Shown one piece after another: positions 1 to 5,578 of a DNA stretch of 6,022 nt; within the stretch, counting starts at the first letter, position 1, and every line of letters begins with the position of its first letter. This DNA comes from Candidatus Coatesiibacteriota bacterium (GTDB taxonomy: Bacteria > B130-G9). The notes under the pieces were generated by a model, which saw only the letters and a list, made by a program, of their open reading frames with translations, had not been told where the DNA came from and did not search any database. The stretch covers positions 1 through 6,022 of the forward strand of contig JAFGIT010000284.1 of assembly GCA_016929465.1 (NCBI GenBank), in the 5' to 3' direction. Made by a program: the position numbers and the translations under genes.

Positions 1-1133
1 AAACCTAACTCGGTCCCGATCTGAACGAACTCGTTATGGGCCTGATTCGCCTTTTCCCAGCGGCCGACGAAGTCGGTTTCGCGAGCGGCGTCTCCTCTGT
101 AATCGAGATAGTAATACTTGAAGTTGCCCATCCCAAGCCCTACGAGGAAATGATCAGAGATCATGCGCTTGCCCGATGCCCACTCGACGTATCGCGTGTT
201 GGTCCTCAGGCTCAGGACACTCTTGATGTTCATTATCCTGTCATAGATGAATGGATTGACGGCAACGTAGAAGGCAATGAATGCCACGACTATCACGCTC
301 GCGATCGCCATCATCTGCTTTTCCCCTCTGGAGAAACTGCTCCTGAAAAGAACAAGGGCAAGGAATATGCCAATGGCGAATACCCCCGCGATTAGCGCGC
401 CTCTCGTGCAGGCGGACAGGAGGCCCCCGAACAGGGCGATCGCTCCGATCAATGCGAATACTTTGACCTCCCTGCGCCTGGCAAAAAAGAAGATTCCGAG
501 CAGAATTGGCAACGCGGCGACCAGATAGCCCGACACCGTGTTCGGATTATCGATGAAACCCGAAGAGACGGTTCGACCCTCGTATTCCGCCTTCCGAGGG
601 ACGAAGAGCGGGTCCAGGTTGTAATACTGGAGCATGCAATATGCACCCATGAAGCTGCTCGCGATCGCAATTAGTGCCAGCAGCGCGAGGAGCCTCTTAT
701 AGCTGGTCCTAAGGAACTCATACAAGATCAGGCAGATGGCAACAGCGCCAAATACGGTGAAGGCGGTATCCCAGTAGTAAAAGAAACTCGCCACGTTGAG
801 CATCGAGAGCAGACAGGCTCCGACAATCATCAGAAGCGGCGCCGAGATTGGGGTCCGTTTAATCAGGTCCAGCCAGTGAGATATGCTGAACAGGTTCTCG
901 AAGGTGTCGGAATCCCATTTCTCGAAATACTTCACCAGCCACGTTCCGACGATGAGCGCACAGAGAATCTGAAACGCGGTCTCTTTCGGACGGCGAAACG
1001 CCACGCTCGCGTCCATATACTTGTGATATATGAAGGGCGAAACAAAAAGCATCGACGCGAAGAAGCCGAAAAGAAGCCGATCACAAACTTGGCTCAATAC
1101 TGATGGCCCGTTCACTGAGTCGGCTCTACTCAT
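1..1133 (-). CDS. O-antigen ligase/polymerase-like membrane protein (Wzy_C family), 3' end outside window
   Basis: This is a polytopic inner-membrane protein of the O-antigen ligase/polymerase superfamily, which joins lipid-linked glycan units or transfers them to an acceptor on the periplasmic side. The first 377 codons are present; the C-terminus lies beyond the left edge. Hydrophobic segments fall near residues 18-35, 53-69, 97-118, 122-140, 147-170, 200-217, 224-242, 245-263 and 274-292. A large loop follows, with family hallmarks: LSACTRGA (239-246, the Arg being typical), a stretch from R314-Y-V-E-W through G332-LGMGNF, and AHNEF near 365-369, just before the cut. The ATG at 1133 lies 15 bp past the wecB stop, which is itself the last in-frame stop upstream. 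No clear Shine-Dalgarno is visible, so translation may be coupled to wecB. Ligase (WaaL), polymerase (Wzy) and protein O-glycosylase cannot be told apart by these motifs. The family call is firm, the exact role is not. Confidence 0.85.
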   Translation of the reverse strand, partial: MSRADSVNGPSVLSQVCDRLLFGFFASMLFVSPFIYHKYMDASVAFRRPKETAFQILCALIVGTWLVKYFEKWDSDTFENLFSISHWLDLIKRTPISAPLLMIVGACLLSMLNVASFFYYWDTAFTVFGAVAICLILYEFLRTSYKRLLALLALIAIASSFMGAYCMLQYYNLDPLFVPRKAEYEGRTVSSGFIDNPNTVSGYLVAALPILLGIFFFARRREVKVFALIGAIALFGGLLSACTRGALIAGVFAIGIFLALVLFRSSFSRGEKQMMAIASVIVVAFIAFYVAVNPFIYDRIMNIKSVLSLRTNTRYVEWASGKRMISDHFLVGLGMGNFKYYYLDYRGDAARETDFVGRWEKANQAHNEFVQIGTELG

Positions 1134-1148
1134 CTCGATGCGACCATT

Positions 1149-2264
1149 CTATATCTCATTCATCCACTCCTTCAAGACACCAACGATCCGCTGGGCGGCT
1201 TTTCCATCTCCGTAGGGATTCCTACGCGATGCTACGCTACGATAATATCGCTCATCATTCAACAGCTTGTCCGTTTCGCTGAGAATCCTGTCGGGCTGAG
1301 AGCCAACCAGGACGGATACCCCGGCATCCAATCCCTCGAGTCGCTCCGTCTCATCCCTCAGTACAAGAACAGGCTTTCCGAGCGAGGGTGCCTCTTCCTG
1401 AATTCCCCCGGAATCCGTGAGAATCAGGTGCGATTCTCTCATGAGAGCCACAAATTCGACATAGTTAAGCGGCTCTAGAAGCCGAATGTTCTCCACCTGC
1501 GAGAGCATGGGCATGACAGCCGACCTGACCTCGGGATTCGGATGAACCGGGAACACTATATCACATTCGGGATGCCTTTCCGCAATCATCTTGAGCGCGG
1601 AGCAGATCCGCCGTATCGGCTCGCCGAAGCTCTCCCGTCGATGAGCGGTGACTAGTATCAGGCGTGAGTCGGTCTTGAATCGGGAGGCCTTTGCGCCGGC
1701 AGCCGAGTCGAGCACGAAATGCAGCGCATCTACCCCGGTGTTGCCGGTCACGCGGACATTGCTCTCCGGTACCCCCTCGTTCAGCAGGTTCATTCGAGCA
1801 CGCTCCGTCGGGGCGAAGTGTATATCAGCGGAGGTGCTCGTAAGCCGGCGATTCATCTCCTCGGGAAACGGATTGTATTTGCAGGAAGTTCTGAGGCCTG
1901 CTTCGACATGGGCCACTCTAATCTTGGAGAGGTAGGCTGCAAACGCCCCGAGGAAAGTGCTGGATGTATCCCCTTGAACCAGGACGAGGTCCGGCTTCGA
2001 CAAGGCTAGCGCATCCATCAAGAGCGGCAATCCGCGCGAGATGACGTCGGACGGCGACTGGTCGGCCTGCATGAGTCTCAGGTCGAAATCGAGCGAGATC
2101 CCGAACACATCGAGAACCTGCTCGAGCATTTCGCGATGCTGAGCGGTCCCGCACAATTCGCACTCGAATTCTCCCGATTCGGCACGAATTGCAAGGATCA
2201 CAGGCGCAAGCTTGATTGCCTCCGGCCGCGTACCAAATACCACGAATATCTTATTTCCTTTCAT
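1149..2264 (-). CDS. wecB: UDP-N-acetylglucosamine 2-epimerase (non-hydrolysing)
   Basis: This cytoplasmic enzyme interconverts UDP-GlcNAc and UDP-ManNAc, supplying ManNAc-type sugars for surface polysaccharide. The product is 371 residues, normal for the family, with a GT-B-like two-domain fold. Visible motifs are FGTRPEAIKLAPV (10-22), QGDT (97-100), AHVEAGLRT (118-126), PFPEEMNR (132-139), VTGNTGVDAL (172-181), TAHRRESFGEP (206-216), PVHPNP (239-244) and LTDSGGIQEEAPSLGKPVL (282-300). D99, E121, E135 and H208 match the positions of the catalytic or essential Asp, Glu, Glu and His known from E. coli WecB. One departure is TERLEG at 307-311, where most homologues have a Pro in place of Leu. 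The ATG at 2264 was chosen because the FGTRPE strand normally starts about ten residues from the N-terminus. The frame stays open upstream to a TTG at 2354, but those 30 codons look non-homologous. It is the first gene of a likely operon with the ligase-like gene. Confidence 0.95.
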   Translation of the reverse strand: MKGNKIFVVFGTRPEAIKLAPVILAIRAESGEFECELCGTAQHREMLEQVLDVFGISLDFDLRLMQADQSPSDVISRGLPLLMDALALSKPDLVLVQGDTSSTFLGAFAAYLSKIRVAHVEAGLRTSCKYNPFPEEMNRRLTSTSADIHFAPTERARMNLLNEGVPESNVRVTGNTGVDALHFVLDSAAGAKASRFKTDSRLILVTAHRRESFGEPIRRICSALKMIAERHPECDIVFPVHPNPEVRSAVMPMLSQVENIRLLEPLNYVEFVALMRESHLILTDSGGIQEEAPSLGKPVLVLRDETERLEGLDAGVSVLVGSQPDRILSETDKLLNDERYYRSVASRRNPYGDGKAAQRIVGVLKEWMNEI

Positions 2265-2273
2265 ACGCTGCAC

Positions 2274-2301
2274 AATGTAGCACCGAATGCAGAAAGGCCA
2301 A
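2274..2301 (-). promoter_or_regulatory. Candidate wecB promoter with extended -10, nearly leaderless
   Basis: On the minus strand a -35-like TTGGCC (2301-2296) is followed after 16 bp by TACATT (2279-2274), which is preceded by TGC, an extended -10. Transcription would start about seven bases further on, near 2267, only a few bases before the wecB ATG at 2264. No Shine-Dalgarno lies before that ATG, which agrees with a leaderless or near-leaderless mRNA. The match is by eye and could be chance. Confidence 0.35.
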
Positions 2302-2402
2302 GTCCTAACTGAGGCTCGAGCAGCGAATTGGAAGTTGGATCGGTCGTTCGACAATATGGCTCATGGACCTCCGCGAGGCTCCCGCTGAAGCTAAAGAAAA
2401 GA

Positions 2403-2424
2403 CCGAGATATTCCGAAGATATTG
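2403..2424. repeat. Tandem AGATATT repeat, 11-bp period
   Basis: AGATATT occurs at 2406-2412 and again at 2417-2423, exactly 11 bp apart, close to one helical turn. Two adjacent 11-mers around it agree at 8 of 11 positions. Two sites on the same face of the helix in a divergent promoter region could bind a regulator, but a 7-mer direct repeat can also arise by chance. Confidence 0.3.
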
Positions 2425-2479
2425 AAAACTGGTGGGGTGCACTCAACAGCCGAATAGGTTCCATATCAGGTTTTGTGAA

Positions 2480-2486
2480 GAAAGGG
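2480..2486 (+). promoter_or_regulatory. Ribosome binding site of the 4,6-dehydratase gene, fixes a TTG start
   Basis: GAAAGGG lies seven bases before the TTG at 2494. An in-frame TGA at 2476-2478 rules out any longer reading, and the first in-frame ATG (codon 28) would remove most of the first membrane segment. The site therefore supports TTG as the start. Confidence 0.6.
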
Positions 2487-2493
2487 TTGCCTA

Positions 2494-4422
2494 TTGAAAT
2501 CCCTCATCACGCCAAGGACGGCAATCAATTTCGGAACGGACTTTATACTCTCTACAGTTAGCTTCGGGATCAGTATGGCCCTCGTCGCAGCGGGAATTGG
2601 CGAGGGGCGGCTTTCTTCTGATCTTCTCTCTCTTCTCGGGGGAGTGCTCTTCGTACGAGCTGCACTGATCATCGCGCTGGGAATGCCGCGTCAGAAATGG
2701 GGCGCACTGACCATTCGCGACATCAAGCAGTACACCAAGATGGTGATGTTCGGCTCCGTCCTTTTCTATGGCTCATATTTCGCGGCGTCCAAGGAGATAC
2801 TTGCGCTCAAGCTCGCTGTGGTCGACTCGTTGCTCCTGATAGCATTGCTGTCGGTGTCCAGATTGATCGCGTCCGTCCCCGCAAGAAGGTCAATGTCGCG
2901 GGCGGCGACTCCAACCCTGATAGTCGGTGCCGGCGAGGCCGGGGAGATGGTGTGCGACGAGATCTTCAAGCATCCCGACCTGGGACTCAAGTTGGTCGGC
3001 TTCATCGATGACGACGAGCGGAAGATCGGGGAGCGAGTCAGGGGAATCCGAGTGTTGGGCGACAGGCACGCGATCCCTGAGATAGTCGAAAAAGAACGTA
3101 TAGGCCACATTATCATCGCCATCCCATCCACTTCAGGAGAGCACATAAGGGGAATTGTCGATCATTGCCGTGGCCTCGGAGCAGATATCCAGATCGTCCC
3201 CGCATTGAAGGAGATAATCGATGGAACAGTGCAGCTCGAACAGATTCGACCGATCCGCGTCGAGGACCTTCTACATCGAGACCCCGTCGAGATAGACCTA
3301 TCGACAGTGAAAAAGAGCATCTACTGCAAGAGGGTTCTCATAACTGGGGCCGGCGGGTCGATAGGCTCAGAACTCGCCCGGCAGATTAGCACATATGATC
3401 CCGAGAAGCTCATACTTCTCGACATCGACGAGACAGCGATTTTCAACATCCACAGGGAACTCACTGCGAGGCCCTTGTCATGCTCAATCTGTCCCATCGT
3501 GGAAGACATCGGGAATGCCCCCGCTATGAGGGCTCTCTTTGCATACCACAAGCCTGACATAGTCTTCCACGCGGCAGCCCACAAGCATGCTCCGCTCATG
3601 GATGTGAACTTCAGACGGGCAATCAGGAACAATGTGTTCGGGACTCTCAACCTACTGAAGGAAGCAAAAAACGCCGAGGTCCAGAGCTTTGTCCTTATAT
3701 CGAGCGACAAGGCCGTGAAGCCTGTCAACTTCATGGGTGCTTCAAAGAGGATCTGCGAGATATTGACCCGGCGCTTCGGTGAAGGTGAGGACGGGCAGTT
3801 CGTCGCCGTCAGATTCGGCAACGTCCTCGGAAGCCAGGGGAGCGTGGTACCCATCTTCGAGGAGCAGATAAGAAATGGCGGCCCGGTCACGGTGACGCAT
3901 CCGGAGGTAACGCGCTACTTCATGACGATATACGAAGCGGTTCAGCTGATAACCCAGGCGACGGTTCTCGCGAGGAGCGGGGAGATCCAGGTGCTCGATA
4001 TGGGCAAGCCGGTGAAAATCAAGGACCTTGCGGAGGACCTGATAAGCCTATGCTCAACCTCGAGACAGAACAGGATCAAGATCAAATACACCGGGCTCAG
4101 GCAGGGCGAGAAACTCGATGAAGTGCTCTGGTCGGAAGATGAGGAAGTTCGGGTTACGTCCCATCCGAAGATCAATGCCGCGGTCCCGCGACATGGCATC
4201 GATATCGACCTCGATGCTGTCATGGATAGCCTCTGGTGGGCAGTTCACTGGGGAAGCAAAGAGGAGATCGTGGAGATCATGAGGACTCTCATCCCCGAAT
4301 TCTGTCCGCAGGAGAGCTTCGAGAAAGACCTGGAAGAGGTCGCCTTGCCGCTATCGTATGATGTTGAGCATTCGATTGAGTCGCAGCCTCTCGCCAAGGT
4401 GGGTTATGTTGAACCACACTAG
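2494..4422 (+). CDS. Membrane-anchored UDP-HexNAc 4,6-dehydratase, WbpM/CapD/PglF type
   Basis: The 642-residue protein matches the large membrane-bound dehydratases that convert UDP-GlcNAc to UDP-4-keto-6-deoxy-HexNAc, the precursor of sugars such as QuiNAc, FucNAc or bacillosamine. Four hydrophobic segments (about 12-34, 46-63, 83-98, 103-127) precede a first Rossmann domain with IVGAGEAG (143-150). The catalytic SDR domain begins at ITGAGGSIGSEL (283-294). It carries FHAAAHKHAPLMD (358-370), SSDKAVKP (403-410) and MGASKR (414-419). The expected catalytic Tyr is Met414, with Lys418 four residues on: the Ser-Met-Lys arrangement known in WbpM-type enzymes, not damage. RFGNVLGSQGSVVP (440-453), RYFMT (474-478) and TGLRQGEKLDEVL (533-545) follow. 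The TTG start has a good Shine-Dalgarno. The last 23 or so residues lie beyond the family core and are encoded antisense to lepB. Family and reaction class are secure; the exact substrate and C5 stereochemistry are inferred. Confidence 0.93.
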   Translation: MKSLITPRTAINFGTDFILSTVSFGISMALVAAGIGEGRLSSDLLSLLGGVLFVRAALIIALGMPRQKWGALTIRDIKQYTKMVMFGSVLFYGSYFAASKEILALKLAVVDSLLLIALLSVSRLIASVPARRSMSRAATPTLIVGAGEAGEMVCDEIFKHPDLGLKLVGFIDDDERKIGERVRGIRVLGDRHAIPEIVEKERIGHIIIAIPSTSGEHIRGIVDHCRGLGADIQIVPALKEIIDGTVQLEQIRPIRVEDLLHRDPVEIDLSTVKKSIYCKRVLITGAGGSIGSELARQISTYDPEKLILLDIDETAIFNIHRELTARPLSCSICPIVEDIGNAPAMRALFAYHKPDIVFHAAAHKHAPLMDVNFRRAIRNNVFGTLNLLKEAKNAEVQSFVLISSDKAVKPVNFMGASKRICEILTRRFGEGEDGQFVAVRFGNVLGSQGSVVPIFEEQIRNGGPVTVTHPEVTRYFMTIYEAVQLITQATVLARSGEIQVLDMGKPVKIKDLAEDLISLCSTSRQNRIKIKYTGLRQGEKLDEVLWSEDEEVRVTSHPKINAAVPRHGIDIDLDAVMDSLWWAVHWGSKEEIVEIMRTLIPEFCPQESFEKDLEEVALPLSYDVEHSIESQPLAKVGYVEPH

Positions 4423-5085
4423 TTCCGCGAGCGAGTGAGGCTTCTCAGACTCGGTCTTGTCCTCGAATGCCACCTGGAATGGCATCCATGAGAAGTAGAT
4501 CAAAAAGGCTCGTCCCTTAACGAAATCGCTGTCCAGCGGTCCCCAGTACCGCGAATCGAGGCTGTTGTCCCGATTGTCGCCCATCATGAAATAATTCCCC
4601 TCGGGAACGTGTACCGGACCAAACGTGTCACGCTGATTACGCTCGCGGGGTATCACCCAAGGGCTCGCGTGACGCTCAAAGCCATAGACCGCCTCCTTGC
4701 CGTCTATCGACAGCCGCTTGGCGCTGCATTCAATCGTCGTCCCGGGCATTCCGACCATGCGCTTGATATAGTCCTGCTGGAGCTTGGTCGGGTTCTTGAA
4801 GACCATGATGTCTAGTTGTTCGGGATCGCGCACCGGCAGTATCCACTTCAGCGGGCCAAGCCCCTCGGTGTTGTAGATCATCCGGTTGACCAGGATGTGG
4901 TCCCCTCGTAGAAGGGTGGTCTCCATCGAACCTGTTGGTATCATGAATGCCTGTACTACGAATGTTCTCAGGAAGAACGCGAGGAGTATCGCGATTGCGG
5001 CCACCTCCACGTATTCAATCAGCCGCTGGGCGATTGGCCCCATCAGTGCATTCTCGGGGGGATTGCTGGTCTTTCTGTCGCTCAA
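4351..5085 (-). CDS. lepB: Signal peptidase I
   Basis: This membrane-anchored serine protease removes signal peptides from exported proteins on the outer face of the cytoplasmic membrane. The 244-residue product has a polar N-terminus, one hydrophobic anchor (about 26-46), then the conserved boxes. IPTGSME (49-55) carries nucleophile Ser53. DYIKRMVGMPG (105-115) carries the general base Lys108. MGDNRDNSLDSRYWG (168-182) is the box E signature. The C-terminal Arg-rich end (GERLRLNRMLNIIR) resembles the usual family ending, so the gene is probably complete. The start is TTG at 5085, with GAAAGGT five bases upstream; the alternative ATG at 5043 (codon 15) has a weaker site but leaves the anchor intact. 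A single membrane span and short periplasmic domain make it a compact form. Its last 23 codons and stop overlap the 3' end of the convergent dehydratase gene. Confidence 0.95.
   Translation of the reverse strand: MSDRKTSNPPENALMGPIAQRLIEYVEVAAIAILLAFFLRTFVVQAFMIPTGSMETTLLRGDHILVNRMIYNTEGLGPLKWILPVRDPEQLDIMVFKNPTKLQQDYIKRMVGMPGTTIECSAKRLSIDGKEAVYGFERHASPWVIPRERNQRDTFGPVHVPEGNYFMMGDNRDNSLDSRYWGPLDSDFVKGRAFLIYFSWMPFQVAFEDKTESEKPHSLAELVWFNITHLGERLRLNRMLNIIR
4432..4453 (+). terminator. Possible hairpin terminator after the dehydratase gene
   Basis: Ten bases past the dehydratase stop, CGAGT-GAG (4432-4439) can pair with CTC and ACTCG (4444-4446, 4449-4453) around a GCTT loop with a two-base AG bulge. 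The following bases, GTCTTGTC, are only moderately T-rich. It sits inside lepB coding sequence on the other strand, so codon constraint may explain it. A second weak hairpin (4399-4419) lies just before the dehydratase stop. Confidence 0.25.
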
Positions 5086-5090
5086 TCTGA

Positions 5091-5097
5091 ACCTTTC
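5091..5097 (-). promoter_or_regulatory. Ribosome binding site of lepB, supports a TTG start
   Basis: On the minus strand GAAAGGT stands five bases before the TTG at 5085. A nearby upstream ATG reads straight into TGA, so it cannot start the gene. The site resembles that of the dehydratase gene, GAAAGGG before TTG. Confidence 0.55.
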
Positions 5098-5218
5098 ACA
5101 TAATCCGATTCATTCGCTGATACTCATCAACTGAAATCGACTGGTCTCGATGAAAAAACACGCCAGTTAGCCCATTAGTTTCATGCCGATTGAGGCCCAC
5201 GACCTGTGAAGACCTAAT

Positions 5219-5257
5219 GCGACCCCGCGGGTTGCCTCAAACCGTTCCGCCGGCAAC
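5219..5257. repeat. Overlapping alternative inverted repeats
   Basis: GGGTTGC (5229-5235) can pair with GCGACCC immediately upstream (5219-5225) around a 3-base loop, with one G-T pair. Shifted by one to two bases, GTTGCC (5231-5236) can pair instead with GGCAAC (5252-5257) around a 15-base loop. The two foldings exclude each other. There is no T-run, so this is not a standard terminator. It could be an operator, or part of an RNA leader if lepB transcription starts to its right. Confidence 0.4.
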
Positions 5258-5265
5258 GATCATTC

Positions 5266-5295
5266 TTGACATCAGCACGCACAAATTCTTAATAT
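5266..5295 (+). promoter_or_regulatory. Candidate sigma-70-type promoter for the secreted propeller gene
   Basis: A perfect -35 consensus TTGACA (5266-5271) is followed after 18 bp by TAATAT (5290-5295), which matches four of six -10 bases. Transcription would start near 5302, giving a 5' leader of about 275 bases before the TTG at 5579. An inverted repeat, ATATC-N6-GATAT (5294-5309), spans the -10 edge and predicted start point, where a repressor site would be expected. The 18-bp spacer is one longer than the optimum. Confidence 0.5.
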
Positions 5296-5488
5296 ATCCT
5301 ATGTGATATGTATCTTTCGAGAAATACTCGCAGACTGAATCGAGGTCGTGGTGTTTCGTTTGTTCGCCGGTAATGGAAATTCGCGATGTGGGGAGATGTT
5401 CCCATTTAATCCTATCCACCAGCGTCCCCCTCCTCACTGAGATTGATCCCAGACCGGAGCCATCTCGCCGGCCCTGCATCGAGTTCAT

Positions 5489-5517
5489 TAGCTCAGCCCA
5501 GCGAGGGCTTTGAGCTG
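5489..5517 (+). ncRNA. Stable leader hairpin upstream of the secreted propeller gene
   Basis: AGCTCA (5490-5495) pairs perfectly with TGAGCT (5511-5516), and GCCC (5496-5499) with GGGC (5505-5508). This gives ten base pairs interrupted only by a TT bulge, with an AGCGA loop; an outer T-G pair can extend it. It lies in the predicted leader, about 60 bases before the start codon. The bases after it (TATTGTCTTTT) are fairly T-rich but interrupted, so a weak attenuator is possible. No known riboswitch class is recognised. Confidence 0.4.
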
Positions 5518-5533
5518 TATTGTCTTTTGAATC

Positions 5534-5571
5534 AGGGATTGTATCTCGGACAAACCCCTTCTCAGGGAGGA
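5534..5571 (+). promoter_or_regulatory. Ribosome binding site with two competing hairpins
   Basis: GGGAGGA (5565-5571) is a strong Shine-Dalgarno seven bases before the TTG at 5579 and fixes that start. CCCT (5556-5559) can pair with AGGG (5564-5567) around a 4-base loop, covering the first half of the site. The same CCCT can instead pair with an earlier AGGG (5534-5537), helped by TTGT/ACAA (5539-5542 with 5550-5553), which would free the site. The ribosome site is well supported; the switching is inference. Confidence 0.5.
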
Positions 5572-5578
5572 ATCAGCA

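Larger units (their letters stand above)
2265..2493. other. Divergent intergenic region between wecB and the 4,6-dehydratase gene
   Basis: This 229-bp stretch should hold the promoters of both divergent polysaccharide genes. On the wecB side there is an extended -10 candidate. On the plus-strand side I see only weak candidates, such as TTGGAA (2328-2333) with CAATAT 18 bp downstream. It also contains a near-tandem 11-bp repeat (2402-2423). Short open frames crossing it have no recognisable family features and run into the flanking genes out of frame. Confidence 0.5.
5086..5578. other. 493-bp gene-free divergent region between lepB and the secreted propeller gene
   Basis: No convincing coding gene or tRNA is seen here. 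It contains, left to right, the lepB ribosome site, a pair of competing inverted repeats (5219-5257), a plus-strand promoter candidate (5266-5295), and then a leader of about 275 bases with several potential hairpins ending at the ribosome site of the 5579 gene. An 83-codon open frame on the minus strand (5237-5488) was judged spurious. The length and structure suggest regulation of one or both divergent genes. Confidence 0.5.

Noticed and set aside
36-1215. Several plus-strand open frames in the left kilobase
   Set aside because: The minus strand here encodes a continuous, motif-bearing membrane protein and the start of wecB's 3' end; the plus-strand frames show no domain or ribosome site.
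2265-2354. Thirty-codon N-terminal extension of WecB from a TTG at 2354
   Set aside because: Family proteins start about ten residues before the GTRPE motif, and the extension has no recognisable conserved features.
2328-2561. 77-codon plus-strand frame upstream of and overlapping the dehydratase start
   Set aside because: It has no family signature, reads into the dehydratase in the wrong frame and spans the intergenic control region.
3735-3750. Apparent loss of the catalytic Tyr in the dehydratase (Met414)
   Set aside because: Met at this position is the normal Ser-Met-Lys arrangement of large WbpM-type 4,6-dehydratases, so it is not an inactivating change.
5100-5130. lepB promoter from TTGATG (5130-5125) and GATTAT (5105-5100)
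   Set aside because: The spacer is 19 bp, and transcription would begin inside the lepB ribosome site, which would not leave a working leader.
5237-5488. 83-codon open frame on the minus strand in the intergenic region
   Set aside because: It has no good ribosome site, no recognisable motif and unusual composition, and it overlaps the better-supported plus promoter and leader.
5484-5520. Possible tRNA gene, because of TAGCTCAG
   Set aside because: There is no matching acceptor stem, anticodon arm or GGTTCGA-type T-arm at the right distances; the stretch forms a simple bulged hairpin instead.
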